Shown: piece after piece, positions 1 to 15,298 of the stretch | How positions within the stretch are numbered: the stretch's first letter is position 1 | How the letters are laid out: each line of letters starts with the position of its first letter | Translations under genes and position numbers: made by a program | The notes under the pieces: model-generated | Databases searched by the model: none | Told to the model about the DNA's origin: nothing | The model's input: only the letters and a program-made list of their open reading frames with translations | Assembly (NCBI GenBank): GCA_021826065.1 | Contig: JAKADY010000001.1 | Coordinates: 62,001-126,000 of the forward strand | Length of the DNA: 64,000 bases | DNA from: Pseudomonadota bacterium | GTDB taxonomy: Bacteria; Pseudomonadota; Gammaproteobacteria; Burkholderiales; Thiobacillaceae | Direction: 5' to 3'

Positions 1-176
1 TTGAGGTGGGCGCTGGCCAGCTTGACCGAGATCTCGGCCTCCGCCGCCAGCCGCTCCACCGTCATCTCGCCCTGACACAGCAGCTCGATCAGCTCCAGCC
101 GCTTGGGGCTGCACACCGCCTTGCCGATGCGGGCGACCTGGGCGTAGAGAAGGTCTTTGGTCTGGCGTTTGTTCAT
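1..176 (-). CDS. ArsR-family transcriptional regulator, 3' part outside window
   Basis: An open frame runs from an ATG at 176 to the window edge (58 codons), so the C-terminus is missing. It opens MNKRQTKDLLYAQVARIGKA, continues with SPKRLELIELL and then a helix-turn-helix (about residues 36-58, TVERLAAEAEISVKLASAHL). That is the winged-helix DNA-binding domain of ArsR/SmtB regulators. This N-terminal sequence resembles the proteobacterial subgroup that carries a C-terminal rhodanese domain, but that domain would lie outside the window, so this is inference. No Shine-Dalgarno sequence precedes the ATG, and a promoter lies directly against it. Confidence 0.8.
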   Translation of the reverse strand, partial: MNKRQTKDLLYAQVARIGKAVCSPKRLELIELLCQGEMTVERLAAEAEISVKLASAHL

Positions 177-182
177 TTGCGA

Positions 183-211
183 ATGATCTAACGACTATTG
201 GAATGTGTCAA
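183..211 (-). promoter_or_regulatory. sigma70-type promoter of the ArsR gene
   Basis: On the minus strand there is a perfect -35 TTGACA (206-211), a 17-nt spacer and a -10 GATCAT (183-188, 4 of 6 consensus). The predicted start of transcription, about 7 nt downstream, falls at the ATG at 176, so the mRNA would have essentially no 5' leader. Confidence 0.55.
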
Positions 212-470
212 TGGCCTTGTCCTCACAGGGGCCTTTCTCGCCGAGATTCCTCTATGAAGCGGACAGACCGCTACCCTACTCAAGCGGTCGCGGCAGGTCC
301 GGGCTGTGCTGGGCCAGTGCGCGAGGGCGCAGTTGTATGGGATGACTCAGGATGTGGACCGCAGCGGATGCTCTCCCCGCCATCGTGACCCAGTGCGTAT
401 CGGTCTCGCTGTCCAATGCCGTCAGGTCTTGGGCGGCAGCTGAAAATGAGGCTGCGACGGGGTTTTTCGC
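212..470. other. intergenic region, no gene supported
   Basis: About 260 bp lie between the ArsR promoter and the end of the ParA-like gene. Short open frames exist here but show no recognisable protein signature, no convincing ribosome-binding site and no family resemblance. I see no terminator hairpin with a T-run. Confidence 0.5.
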
Positions 471-1235
471 CTACTGAAAGAAACCCTTGTCCAGCAGCTC
501 CAGGGTGAGCAAGCGATAGGCCTGTGCCCCCGGACTGTCACCGGCGTAGGCGAAGATGTCCATACCGTGCGCCGGGCTCTCGGCCAGCGCCGGGTCGTCG
601 GGGATGCGCGTTTCGCACAAGGCCTCGCCGTATTTCTGCCTGAGCGTGGCCAGGGCCTCGCGGCACTGCGGCTTGGCCTCGTCGTAACGGGTCAGCACCA
701 CGCGCCGCTCGATCCGCCGCTGCAGCGGCTGTTCCAGCACCTTGAGGGCGATGTCCAGACGGTTGAGACCCTGGATGGTGAGGAAGTCCGCGGTCACCGG
801 GATCAGCACCCGCTCGGCAGCGAACAGGGCGTTGAGCGAGAGCACGCCCAGGGCCGGGGCGCAGTCGATCAGGACCGGGCCGGCGTAGGCGAGCTGTCCC
901 TCGGCCAGGCCCTGCCGGAGCTTGCCGGCGACGCCCGGGGTGCTGCCGAGCAGGGCGTCGATCTTGGACAGGTCCGGGTGGCCAGGGATGATGCGCACCC
1001 CGTTGCGCAGCGGCCGCACCATGTGTGCGAGCGGCCTTCCGGTGCGGAAGAAACCGGACATGCAGGCCTCCGAGGGCACCCCGCGCACCCCCAGGGCCAG
1101 GCTCACGTGCGCCTGCGGGTCGAGGTCGAGGATCAGCGGCTGGCGCCCGAGCACGGCCAGGCCGGCCGCGACGTTGAGGGTGGTGGTGGTCTTGCCCACC
1201 CCCCCCTTCTGGTTGAAGACCGCAATGACCGCCAT
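471..1235 (-). CDS. orphan ParA/MinD-like ATPase
   Basis: A 254-residue P-loop ATPase of the ParA (Soj) type. It has a deviant Walker A near the N-terminus (QKGGVGKTTTTLN, residues 9-21), the switch I region LDLDPQAHVSLALG and a Walker B VLIDCAPALG near residue 125. ParA proteins bind DNA non-specifically as ATP dimers and position cargo. It follows glmS on the same strand by 5 bp and has no adjacent parB, unlike the second parA at 13902. It could segregate something other than the chromosome, or be a cell-organisation ATPase; the sequence does not decide this. Confidence 0.85.
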   Translation of the reverse strand: MAVIAVFNQKGGVGKTTTTLNVAAGLAVLGRQPLILDLDPQAHVSLALGVRGVPSEACMSGFFRTGRPLAHMVRPLRNGVRIIPGHPDLSKIDALLGSTPGVAGKLRQGLAEGQLAYAGPVLIDCAPALGVLSLNALFAAERVLIPVTADFLTIQGLNRLDIALKVLEQPLQRRIERRVVLTRYDEAKPQCREALATLRQKYGEALCETRIPDDPALAESPAHGMDIFAYAGDSPGAQAYRLLTLELLDKGFFQ

Positions 1236-1240
1236 GGGAC

Positions 1241-3067
<1,827 letters not shown>

Positions 3068-3083
3068 GGCTAGCTCCGTTAGT

Positions 3084-3120
3084 GGTGAGGGGTTAGGTGT
3101 TAGGGGTTGGGGGTTAGGCG
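3084..3120 (-). repeat. telomere-like G-rich/C-rich repeat in the glmU-glmS gap
   Basis: The plus strand carries GTTAGG/GGGGTT units (GGGGTTAGGTGTTAGGGG and variants), so the transcript leading into glmS is C-rich and almost free of G. A shorter version, CTCACCCCTAACCCC, occurs in the same orientation relative to the gene just before the decarboxylase start at 49943. The function is unknown. Confidence 0.6.
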
Positions 3121-3190
3121 TGCCTGAAGTAGGTGTATGTGAGCACTCACTATCGAATCGTCGATCACCGCCATTGAACAGGGTTTCGAC

Positions 3191-4573
3191 TCAGCCCTCA
3201 CCCTTGACCGTTTTCTTCGGCCGCTGCCAGCCGGGGATGGTGAACTGGCGCACCCTCGAGAGGGTGAGTTCCCCGGGCGGGGCGTCGCGGGTGAGGGTGG
3301 TGCCAGCACCCAGGGTGGCCCCGCGGCCGACGGTGACCGGCGCCACCAGTTGGGAATCGGAGCCGATGAAGGCCTCGTCCTCGATCACCGTGCGGTGCTT
3401 GTTGGCGCCATCGTAGTTGCAGGTGATGGTGCCGGCGCCGATGTTGACCTTGCGCCCGACATAGGCATCGCCCACGTAGGACAGATGATTGATCTTGGAA
3501 TTGAAACCGACCTGGCTGTTCTTGATCTCGACGAAGTTGCCGATGTGGGTCTCGGCATCGAGATCGGTGCCGGGGCGCAGCCGCGCATAGGGGCCGATGC
3601 GCGCGGCGCGGCCGATGCGGGTCCCCTCGATATGACAGAAGGGCAGGATCTCCACGCCCTCCGCCACCTCTACGTCCTTGAGCATGGAGTAAGCGCCTAC
3701 TTTCGCGCCGTCCCCCAGTTTTACACGTCCTTCGAAGATGCAGCCGACATCGATCACGACGTCGCGGCCGCATTCGAGCGTGCCGCGCACGTCCAGACGG
3801 GCGGGGTCGAGGAGGGTCACCCCCTGGGCCAGCAGGCTCTCGGCGATGTTACGTTGATACACACGCTCGAGCTCTGCCAGTTGCTGACGGCTGTTCACCC
3901 CCAGCACCTCCCACTCCGCCGCGGGATGGCAGGGCAGTATGCGCTCACCCTCGGCCGCTGCCATGCCGATCACGTCGGTCAGGTAGTATTCGCTCTGGGC
4001 ATTGCCATTGGTCAGCCGCGTGAGCCAACCCATCAGCTTGCCGGCGGGCAAACAAAGGATCCCCGTGTTGACCTCGTTGATCGCCAGTTCCTCGGGGCTG
4101 GCGTCCTTGTGCTCGACGATGCGCTCGACCTGTCCACGCGCATTGCGCACGATGCGGCCATAACCCGAGGGGTCGGCCAGTCGCACGGTCAGCAGGGCAA
4201 TCGCCCCCTCTCGGGCGATCAGTACCATCTCCTGCAACGTCTCCGGGCGGGTGAGCGGCACATCGCCGTAGAGGATGAGCACCACCGCCGCGGGGTCCAG
4301 ATGCGGGGCGGCCTGCTGCACCGCGTGTCCGGTGCCTAGCTGCGGCTCCTGCCGCACCCAGAGGATGTCCGCGCGCCCGATGGCTGTCGGCAGGGCCTCG
4401 CCGCCATGCCCGTAGACCACGCAGATGCGCTCCGGCCGCAGGCTGTCGGCGGCGGCCAACACGTGCGCGAGCAACGGCCGACCGGCCAGGGGGTGCAGCA
4501 CCTTGGGCAGCGCGGACTTCATGCGCGTGCCCTTGCCGGCGGCCAGCACGACGACATTCAGCGGGGCGTTCAT
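3191..4573 (-). CDS. glmU: bifunctional N-acetylglucosamine-1-phosphate uridyltransferase / glucosamine-1-phosphate acetyltransferase
   Basis: 460 residues from the ATG at 4573 ([20 protein letters not shown]), which aligns with the family N-terminus; the frame stays open upstream to 4696 but that extension looks non-coding. Residues 1-230 form the pyrophosphorylase domain with the nucleotide-binding loop [11 protein letters not shown]. The C-terminal half is a left-handed beta helix of hexapeptide repeats with the acetyltransferase segment ([20 protein letters not shown]). It makes UDP-GlcNAc from GlcN-1-P, acetyl-CoA and UTP. It is followed by glmS on the same strand, and a gene at 4686 diverges from it. 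Confidence 0.97.
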   Translation of the reverse strand: MNAPLNVVVLAAGKGTRMKSALPKVLHPLAGRPLLAHVLAAADSLRPERICVVYGHGGEALPTAIGRADILWVRQEPQLGTGHAVQQAAPHLDPAAVVLILYGDVPLTRPETLQEMVLIAREGAIALLTVRLADPSGYGRIVRNARGQVERIVEHKDASPEELAINEVNTGILCLPAGKLMGWLTRLTNGNAQSEYYLTDVIGMAAAEGERILPCHPAAEWEVLGVNSRQQLAELERVYQRNIAESLLAQGVTLLDPARLDVRGTLECGRDVVIDVGCIFEGRVKLGDGAKVGAYSMLKDVEVAEGVEILPFCHIEGTRIGRAARIGPYARLRPGTDLDAETHIGNFVEIKNSQVGFNSKINHLSYVGDAYVGRKVNIGAGTITCNYDGANKHRTVIEDEAFIGSDSQLVAPVTVGRGATLGAGTTLTRDAPPGELTLSRVRQFTIPGWQRPKKTVKGEG

Positions 4574-4685
4574 GGGAGCGGGTGGCGACGGGTGTGCTTT
4601 CGACCTAGTATAACGGCAGCTTCCAATGTTTATGTAGCTAGGCATCATCGCCCTATACCCACATTCAGATTGTGTGCAGCCGCCC

Positions 4686-5141
4686 ATGCGATTCATGCTC
4701 CCCTGGTTATGGGCCCTGCCCTACACCCTGCTCGGCCTGCTCATGGCAGGGCTGGCGGGTGGCCACGTACAACGTCGCGGCCGGATTGTCGAGGCCCATG
4801 GCGGCGGCCTGGATCGCCTCCTGCGCCCCTGGGCGCAAGCCGTCACCCTGGGGCACGTCATCCTCGCCCGCGATGCCGCCAGCCTCGACCGCTGGCGCGA
4901 ACACGAACGCGCCCACGTCTGCCAATACGAGTGGCTGGGACCCTTCTTTATACCTGTCTATGGCCTCCTGGCGGCCTGGGTCTGGCTGCGTGGGGGTGAC
5001 CCGTATCGCGATCATCCGCTGGAGATCCAGGCCGGTCTGGGCAAAAAAGCTCGGCAGCAGCCGTGGCGCACACCGACCGCCGCGAGGGCTAACGGGGCTG
5101 CGCGCCGGATTCCGCGGACTGCCGGTTTGAAACGGCGATGA
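4686..5141 (+). CDS. small membrane protein with HExxH motif (putative zincin-like protein)
   Basis: 151 residues from the ATG at 4686 ([13 protein letters not shown]); a GTG at 4674 is an alternative start. One membrane segment spans residues 5-25 and a second about 84-101. Between them lies [10 protein letters not shown] (residues 73-82), a true HExxH motif, followed by DHPLEIQA with Glu113. The order HExxH...QYE...(N/D)PLE.xA is reminiscent of gluzincin-type proteins, with His73, His77 and possibly Glu113 as zinc ligands and Glu74 catalytic. That reading is inference. Its 3' end overlaps the end of the convergent amidohydrolase gene by 53 bp. Confidence 0.65.
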   Translation: MRFMLPWLWALPYTLLGLLMAGLAGGHVQRRGRIVEAHGGGLDRLLRPWAQAVTLGHVILARDAASLDRWREHERAHVCQYEWLGPFFIPVYGLLAAWVWLRGGDPYRDHPLEIQAGLGKKARQQPWRTPTAARANGAARRIPRTAGLKRR

Positions 5142-5963
5142 AGGCCGCGGTGAGGACTTCCTCACCATTGCGCCAGGCGATGCGCTCGGCGACCTCCTGC
5201 GGCAGATCCGCCAACCAGCCGCGCGCCCAGCGGGCATGCGCGCCGACCTGGTCCCAGCGCGATGGGGTATAGGTGTCAGTGCCCACCATGAAACGGTCCG
5301 GGTGCTTGATCAGCACGCTGTGCCAGTCCGGCCGCAGTTTGCCCTCTGCTGCGATGTCGCCGCGCATCGACAGGTCAGCCCACAGGTTGCGGTGCCGTTC
5401 CAGCAGGGCCGCCACCCGCGCCGGCCCCTCGAAGCCGGCATGGGCCCAGAGGATGCGCGCCGACGGATCATGCAGGTAGAAGCGCTCGAGCGTGTCCGCA
5501 TCGGCATGCACATGTAGCATCAGCCCGTGTTGCCGGGCGAGCGCCAGGACGCGGCGCACCACGGGGGCGTCGGCCTGGGCACCGTGGACATGGAATTCAC
5601 CGATCGCCACATAACGGTACTGACGCAGGCGCGACTCGAGATAGCCGGGGACGCTCTCGTCTCGGGTCCAGGTGGTGAGTTCACTGCGCTGGCGGTAGGG
5701 GCGCAGGGCCGGGATGATCAGCTCGGGCGCGGCCTGGTAGAGCTGCTGTGTGCCGTCGTCGTTGGAACTGGACACCAGCGCCCGCATCACCCCCCCGCCC
5801 GCAGGCGCTCGATGGCCGCAGGGACCGGGTAGTCTGCCCAGGCATCGTGGCTGTAGTGGATGTGGGCGTCGAATATGGGGTGCTCTCCGCCTAAGGCAGA
5901 AAGCCCCAATAGCGCGATAACCAAAGCAGCAAGCCAGGCAGCGGCTTTGGGCGGGTCGAACAC
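5089..5963 (-). pseudogene. secreted amidohydrolase-family protein, single-base frameshift
   Basis: Two frames together make a 291-residue metal-dependent hydrolase (Amidohydro_2-like TIM barrel). The first starts at GTG 5963, with a signal-like helix (AAAWLAALVIALLGLSALGG) and the metal motif IFDAHIHYSHDAW. It runs into TGA at a run of seven G on the minus strand (plus 5790-5796). The second frame resumes VMRALVSSSNDDG and carries HVHADAD, ILWAHAGFEG and MVGTDTYTP, the remaining barrel motifs. One extra G restores RAGGVMRALV without loss. It is either a genuine pseudogene, a phase-variable tract or a sequencing error. It lies 53 bp after atpC on the same strand. Substrate unknown. Confidence 0.75.
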
Positions 5964-6016
5964 GGAATGGGGCTCTTGGCGTAAAGGCTTGCGAGAACGA
6001 CCCTTCGCCAGCGCGC

Positions 6017-6442
6017 TCAGCGCCCCTTCTTGCGCAGCTTCTGGATGGCGGCGAGCTGGGCGATGGCCTCAGCGAGTTCCGCCTGGGCCTTGGCATAGTC
6101 CATGGCGGAGGAACGGTCGCGCATGGCCTCCTCGGCCGCGCGCTTGGCCTCCAGCGCCCGCGCCTCGTCGAGGTCGGCGCCGCGGATGGCGGTGTCTGAC
6201 AGGATGGTGACCACCCCGGGCTGCACCTCCAAAATGCCGCCGGAGACGAAGATCAGGTCCTCTTCCTCGCGGTCCGGCGCCTTGATGCGCACCGATCCCG
6301 GCTTGATGCGGGTGATCATGGGCGCGTGACGCGGATAGATGCCGACCTCGCCCATCTCCGCCGGCACCACGACGAACTCCGCCAGCCCCGAGTAGATCGA
6401 CGCCTCGGCGCTCACGATGTCCACATGTATGGTCATTGCCAT
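6017..6442 (-). CDS. atpC: F1 ATP synthase subunit epsilon
   Basis: 141 residues, normal length. The N-terminal beta-sandwich ([16 protein letters not shown] ... [19 protein letters not shown]) is diagnostic of epsilon, followed by the C-terminal helical hairpin ([18 protein letters not shown]). The subunit sits on the central stalk and inhibits ATP hydrolysis. It is the last gene of the operon atpIBEFHAGDC, 72 bp after atpD. Confidence 0.96.
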   Translation of the reverse strand: MAMTIHVDIVSAEASIYSGLAEFVVVPAEMGEVGIYPRHAPMITRIKPGSVRIKAPDREEEDLIFVSGGILEVQPGVVTILSDTAIRGADLDEARALEAKRAAEEAMRDRSSAMDYAKAQAELAEAIAQLAAIQKLRKKGR

Positions 6443-6514
6443 GGTTGACTCCGGTCAGGCATGGGGCGCCGGAGGGGGTGGCCGACACGCCGCCCCACCC
6501 CTTGGCCCACAGCC

Positions 6515-7897
<1,383 letters not shown>

Positions 7898-7940
7898 TTA
7901 GTCCCTAACAAGTTTGAATCCTTTGTGCGCACGTCCGCGG

Positions 7941-8807
7941 TCAGACGGCCGAGGCGCCGGCCACGATCTCGGACAGCTCCTGGGTGATCGCCGCCTGCCG
8001 GGTCTTGTTGTAGACCAGCTTCAGCTCCTCGATCACGTTCTTGGCGTTGTCCGAGGCGGCCTTCATCGCCACCATGCGCGCCGATTGCTCACAGGCCATG
8101 TTCTCCGCCACCGCCTGGTAGATGATCGCCTCGATGTAACGGATCATCAGCGCGTCGACCACCGCGCGGGCCTCGGGCTCGTAGATGTAGTCCCAATGCT
8201 CTTCGCGCTTCTCCATCGCCGCCTCGGGGGTGAGGGGCAGCACCTGCACGAAGGCGGGCTCCTGCCGCATGGTGTTGATGAAGCGGCTGTAGATCATGTA
8301 CAGGGCGTCGATGCGGCCGGCCTTGTAGGCATCGGTCATCACCTGCACCGGGCCGATCAGCTTCTCGAGGTGCGGCGTGTCGCCGAGGCCGGTCAGGTGC
8401 GAGACGATGTTCGCACCCACCCGCTGCATGAAGCCGAAGCCCTTGTTGCCGATCACGGTGACGTCGCAGTCGATGCCCTCGCCCTGCCAGGCCTTCATCT
8501 TATTGATGGCCAGCCGCAGCGCATTGGTGTTGAGTCCGCCGCACAAGCCCTTGTCAGTGGTGATGAGGATGAGCCCCACGCGCTTGATCGTCTCGCGCGC
8601 GATGGTGCAGGGGTGCTTGTACTCCGAGTGGGCCTGGCTGAAGTGCGCCACCACGCGGCCGATCTTCTCGGCATAGGGACGCGCTGCCTTCATCCGGTCC
8701 TGGGCGCGGCGCATCTTGGAGGCGGCCACCATCTCCATGGCCTTGGTGATCTTGCGCGTGTTCTCCACGCTCTTGATCTTGGTGCGGATCTCTTTGCCGG
8801 CTGCCAT
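7941..8807 (-). CDS. atpG: F1 ATP synthase subunit gamma
   Basis: 288 residues. The N-terminal coiled-coil helix ([20 protein letters not shown], then [13 protein letters not shown]) and the C-terminal helix ([19 protein letters not shown], then [10 protein letters not shown]) form the rotating central shaft; these two regions are the most conserved in the family. It sits 12 bp downstream of atpA. Confidence 0.97.
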   Translation of the reverse strand: MAAGKEIRTKIKSVENTRKITKAMEMVAASKMRRAQDRMKAARPYAEKIGRVVAHFSQAHSEYKHPCTIARETIKRVGLILITTDKGLCGGLNTNALRLAINKMKAWQGEGIDCDVTVIGNKGFGFMQRVGANIVSHLTGLGDTPHLEKLIGPVQVMTDAYKAGRIDALYMIYSRFINTMRQEPAFVQVLPLTPEAAMEKREEHWDYIYEPEARAVVDALMIRYIEAIIYQAVAENMACEQSARMVAMKAASDNAKNVIEELKLVYNKTRQAAITQELSEIVAGASAV

Positions 8808-8819
8808 GGCGCGTGCTCG

Positions 8820-10361
<1,542 letters not shown>

Positions 10362-10382
10362 AGGCACTCCAAATACGCTTGA

Positions 10383-10919
10383 TTAAGCGGTGAGGGTGGC
10401 GGCCAGCTCAGCCAGGCGGCCGCGCACCGATGCATCCAGGACCTCGTCGCCGGCGTGGATGATGACCCCGCCGATCAGGGAGGGGTCGACCTCCTGCGTG
10501 GCCTGGACCTTGCGGCCGAAGCGGGCCTCCAGACGGCTGACGAGCTCGGCGAGCTGCTGTGGGGTCAGTTCGTAGGCGGTGACGATGCGCGCCTCCAGCA
10601 CACCCTCCTCGGCCGCGCGCATCTCCTCGAACAGACGGGCGATCTCGGGCAGGGCGGCAAGACGCTTGTTCTCGACGAGCAGGCGCAGCAGGTTGGCCCC
10701 TTCGGCGTTCAGCCGGTCGCCGCAGACGGCCAGCAGGACCTGCAGGAGCTGCTCCTGGTTGACCTCCGGGTGCTCGGCCAGGGCGGCGATCTGCGCGTCC
10801 TGACTCACGGCCGCGAGCAGGGCGAGCATGTCGGACCAGGCGGTCCAGCCGCTGCCTGTCTTGGCGAGGCGGGCGACGGCCTCGGCGTAGGGACGGGCCA
10901 AGGTGGTCAGCTCGGCCAT
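10383..10919 (-). CDS. atpH: ATP synthase subunit delta (OSCP-like)
   Basis: 178 residues, typical for the family. It begins MAELTTLARPYAEAV, the conserved N-terminal helix that binds the top of alpha, and ends with the conserved VDPSLIGGVIIHAGDEVLDA segment. Delta connects F1 to the peripheral b-subunit stalk. Only 2 bp separate it from atpF. Confidence 0.96.
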   Translation of the reverse strand: MAELTTLARPYAEAVARLAKTGSGWTAWSDMLALLAAVSQDAQIAALAEHPEVNQEQLLQVLLAVCGDRLNAEGANLLRLLVENKRLAALPEIARLFEEMRAAEEGVLEARIVTAYELTPQQLAELVSRLEARFGRKVQATQEVDPSLIGGVIIHAGDEVLDASVRGRLAELAATLTA

Positions 10920-10921
10920 GA

Positions 10922-11392
10922 TCAGATCTCTTTGGCAATGGCTTCGAGCAGCTCGGCGTGCGCCTTGGCATCGACCTCGCGGCGCAGGACCTTCTCGGCG
11001 CCGGCCACCACCAGGGCGGCGACCTGGGCACGCAGCTGCTCGCGGGCGCGATGTGCCTCCTGCTCGATCTCGGCCTGGGCGGCGGCGAGCAGCCGATCCC
11101 CCTCGGCCTTGGCCGCGGCCTTGGCCTCGTCGATGATCTGCGCGGCGCGCTTCTCGGCCTGACCGATGATCTCGGCGGCCTTGACCTTGGCCTCGTGCAG
11201 GGTCTCGGCGGCGCGCTTGGCCGCCAGCTCCTGCTCGTGCCGGCCGCGTTCGGCCGCCGCCAGCCCGTCGGCGATCTGCTTACGACGCGTCTCCAGGGCG
11301 TTGACGATGGGCGGCCAGATGTAGCGCATGCAGAACCACACGAAGACCGCGAAGGTGATCGACTGCCCGATCAACGTGGCATTGATGTTCAT
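10922..11392 (-). CDS. atpF: F0 ATP synthase subunit b (peripheral stalk)
   Basis: 156 residues: one N-terminal membrane helix ([20 protein letters not shown]) followed by a long charged helix rich in Ala, Glu, Lys and Arg ([20 protein letters not shown] onward) that dimerises as the stator. Length equals E. coli b. Confidence 0.96.
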   Translation of the reverse strand: MNINATLIGQSITFAVFVWFCMRYIWPPIVNALETRRKQIADGLAAAERGRHEQELAAKRAAETLHEAKVKAAEIIGQAEKRAAQIIDEAKAAAKAEGDRLLAAAQAEIEQEAHRAREQLRAQVAALVVAGAEKVLRREVDAKAHAELLEAIAKEI

Positions 11393-11423
11393 CGTTCAAG
11401 CCTCCGGTGCGAGCGGGGCGAAC

Positions 11424-12929
<1,506 letters not shown>

Positions 12930-12938
12930 TAGACGATA

Positions 12939-12968
12939 ATGATATAGGAATTAGGGCCTTTAATGCAA
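12939..12968 (-). promoter_or_regulatory. candidate promoter of the atp operon
   Basis: On the minus strand, TTGCAT (12963-12968), an 18-nt spacer and TATCAT (12939-12944, 5 of 6). The surrounding 60 bp are the only AT-rich stretch between parB and atpI. Transcription would start about 3 nt before the atpI ATG. Confidence 0.5.
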
Positions 12969-13059
12969 TTATCAAAGGCGTTGATGTCCGGCGCGGCCGT
13001 CTGTGTTGTTGCCGCCAACCCTCATGCCTGGCCTCATCGCACCCCGTCCGCCTGCCGGT

Positions 13060-13899
13060 TTAGTCGCGCAACCGGTTGAGGATGCTGTCGAGCTGATCGA
13101 GATCAGAAAATTCTATGGTTACCCGACCCGCGCCCTTGCGGTTGGCGCTGATGCTGACCCGTGTACCGAGCGACTCGGACAGTTCCTCCTCCAGGCGCAG
13201 GACGTCCTGATCCTTGTGCGGGCTGCGCGGCGGCGGGGGGTTGAGCAGGCGGCTGACCAGACGCTCCACTTCGCGCACGGACAGCCCACGGCGGGCCACT
13301 TCCTGCGCCGTCTCCGTCTGCCGCGCCGCCGACAGCGGCAGTAGGGCCCGGGCGTGCCCCATCTCCAGCTTGCCTTCCAGCAGCATGGCCTGCACCGGCT
13401 TGGCCAGGTTGAGCAGGCGCAGCGTGTTGGTCACCGCCACCCGCGAGCGTCCGACCGATTCCGCCACCGCCTGGTGCGTCATGCCGAATTCCTGGATCAG
13501 CCGCTGCAGACCCTGCGCCTCCTCGAGCGGGTTCAGGTCCTCGCGCTGGATGTTTTCGATCAGCGCCATCTTGAGCGCAGCGTCGTCGGTGACCTCGCGC
13601 ACCAGCACCGGCACCTCGGTGAGCCCCGCCAGCTGGCTCGCCCGCCAACGCCGCTCGCCGGCGATGATCTCGTAATGCCCGCCGCTGACGGGGCGGGCGA
13701 GGATGGGCTGCATCAGGCCCTGGGCGCGGATGGACTCGGCCAGCTCGCGCAGGGCCTCCTCGTCCATGCGGGTGCGTGGCTGGTATTTGCCTGGCACGAG
13801 GCTCTCGACCGGCAGCGTGAGCAAGCGCTCACCTTCCTTGGTTTCTGCGCTGGACAACAGGGCGTCCAGCCCGCGACCGAGTCCTTTGGGTTTCGCCAT
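13060..13899 (-). CDS. parB: chromosome-partitioning protein ParB
   Basis: 279 residues, the short chromosomal type. It starts MAKPKGLGRGLDALLSS, has the CTP-binding box 2 motif GERRWRAS (about residues 76-83), the box ENIQREDLNPLEEAQG, a helix-turn-helix (MTHQAVAESVGRSRVAVTNT) and a C-terminal dimerisation tail. ParB binds parS and spreads as a CTP clamp. Two parS-like sites (17250 and 26193) lie in this window. It follows parA by 2 bp. Confidence 0.97.
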   Translation of the reverse strand: MAKPKGLGRGLDALLSSAETKEGERLLTLPVESLVPGKYQPRTRMDEEALRELAESIRAQGLMQPILARPVSGGHYEIIAGERRWRASQLAGLTEVPVLVREVTDDAALKMALIENIQREDLNPLEEAQGLQRLIQEFGMTHQAVAESVGRSRVAVTNTLRLLNLAKPVQAMLLEGKLEMGHARALLPLSAARQTETAQEVARRGLSVREVERLVSRLLNPPPPRSPHKDQDVLRLEEELSESLGTRVSISANRKGAGRVTIEFSDLDQLDSILNRLRD

Positions 13900-13901
13900 G
13901 G

Positions 13902-14681
13902 TTATGCGGTCTCCTTTGCGCGGCTGCGCGCGATGAATTCCTCGGCCAGGCGCAGATAGGCCTGGGCGCCCTTGGAGCCGCGGTCGTAGGCCAGGGCGGC
14001 GAGCCCGTGGCTGGGGGCCTCGGCCAGGCGGACGTTGCGCGGGATCACCGTGTCGAACACCTTGGCGCCGAAATGGCGCTTCAACTGCTCCGAGACCTGC
14101 TGCGCCAAAGTGTTGCGCGGGTCATACATCACGCGCAGCAGCCCCTCGATCTCGATGGTCGGGTTGAGGCCGGCTTTGACCTTTTTGACCGTGTTGACCA
14201 GGTCGGACAGCCCCTCCAGGGCGAAATACTCACATTGCATGGGGATCAGCACCGCCTGCGCCGCCACCAGGGCGTTGACGGTGAGCAGGTTCAACGCCGG
14301 TGGGCAGTCGATCAGGATGACGTCGTAGCGGCCGGCGAGCGCGAGCAGGCAGTCCTTGAGCCGGCTCTCGCGCTGTTTCAGGCCCACCATCTCCACCTCG
14401 GCGCCGGCCAGGTCGCGGTTGGCCGGCAGCACGTCGAAGCCGCCGCGCGGCGAGGGCTGGATCACCTCCTGCCCCTTGGCCTGGCCCAGCAGGACTTGAT
14501 AGACGGTCCGTTCGAGGCCGCGCTTGTCAATGCCGCTGCCCATGGTCGCGTTGCCCTGCGGGTCGAGATCGACCAGCAACACGCGCTGCCCATACTGGGC
14601 CAGGCTTGCCGCCAGGTTCACCGCCGTGGTGGTCTTGCCCACGCCGCCTTTCTGGTTGGTGATCGCCAGGATCCGGGTCAT
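13902..14681 (-). CDS. parA: chromosome-partitioning ATPase ParA (Soj)
   Basis: 259 residues. Deviant Walker A NQKGGVGKTTTAVNLAA at residues 8-24, switch I VDLDPQGNATMGSG, Walker B VILIDCPPAL near 125. It works with ParB-parS to segregate the origin region. It overlaps rsmG by 4 bp (ATGA type) and is followed by parB, the usual proteobacterial mnmG-rsmG-parA-parB order. Confidence 0.97.
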   Translation of the reverse strand: MTRILAITNQKGGVGKTTTAVNLAASLAQYGQRVLLVDLDPQGNATMGSGIDKRGLERTVYQVLLGQAKGQEVIQPSPRGGFDVLPANRDLAGAEVEMVGLKQRESRLKDCLLALAGRYDVILIDCPPALNLLTVNALVAAQAVLIPMQCEYFALEGLSDLVNTVKKVKAGLNPTIEIEGLLRVMYDPRNTLAQQVSEQLKRHFGAKVFDTVIPRNVRLAEAPSHGLAALAYDRGSKGAQAYLRLAEEFIARSRAKETA

Positions 14682-15298
14682 GCGCGCTCCAGGATGACCA
14701 GATGCCGCTCGGCGTCGAGGCCCGGCACCGCCAGGCGCACCACCTCGATGACCCGCGCGCCCTCAAGCCGCCCGATCTCCGCCTGCGGATAGAGGCCTTT
14801 CATCGCCAGCCAGCGGCCCCCCTCGGCCAGCAGGTGCGCGGTCAGGCGCACGAAGTCGGCGAGTTCGCTGAAGGCGCGCGAGATGATGCGCGGGAAGGGC
14901 GAGCGCGGCCGGTAGTCCTCGGCACGCGCATGCACCGCCTCGACGTTGTCCAGTTTGAGCTCGATCGCCGCCTGCTGCAGAAAGGCGGCCTTTTTCTGGC
15001 TGGCCTCGAGCAGCGTCACCTCGAGCTCCGGACGCGCCAGTGCCAGCGGGATGCCGGGTAGCCCCGCGCCGCTGCCGACATCGAGCAGCCGCCCGGCATC
15101 GATGTGCGGCAGCACGGCCAGGCTGTCGAGCAGATGGTGGCTCAGCATGCGCTGGGGATCGGCGATGGCGGTGAGGTTGTAGACACGGTTCCACTTCGCC
15201 ATGAGGTCCAGATAGGCCAGCAACGCCTCGACGCGCGGCGCGTCGAGGGAAAGGCCCAGCCGTGCCAGCCCGGCCTCGAGCTCAGCCCGCAGACTCAT
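14678..15298 (-). CDS. rsmG: 16S rRNA (guanine527-N7)-methyltransferase
   Basis: 206 residues. SAM-binding motif I is [16 protein letters not shown] (about residues 71-86), preceded by the conserved [13 protein letters not shown] and followed by the [11 protein letters not shown] segment. RsmG (GidB) methylates G527 of 16S rRNA. It overlaps mnmG upstream by 4 bp and parA downstream by 4 bp, so the three are probably translationally coupled. Confidence 0.96.
   Translation of the reverse strand: MSLRAELEAGLARLGLSLDAPRVEALLAYLDLMAKWNRVYNLTAIADPQRMLSHHLLDSLAVLPHIDAGRLLDVGSGAGLPGIPLALARPELEVTLLEASQKKAAFLQQAAIELKLDNVEAVHARAEDYRPRSPFPRIISRAFSELADFVRLTAHLLAEGGRWLAMKGLYPQAEIGRLEGARVIEVVRLAVPGLDAERHLVILERA

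Noticed and set aside
203-388. 61-codon plus-strand frame in the first intergenic region
   Set aside because: No ribosome-binding site, no motif, and composition unlike a small protein.
3068-3190. glmS ribozyme/riboswitch
   Set aside because: The glmU-glmS gap is 123 bp, mostly C-rich repeat, and does not contain the ribozyme core; such ribozymes are mainly in Gram-positives.
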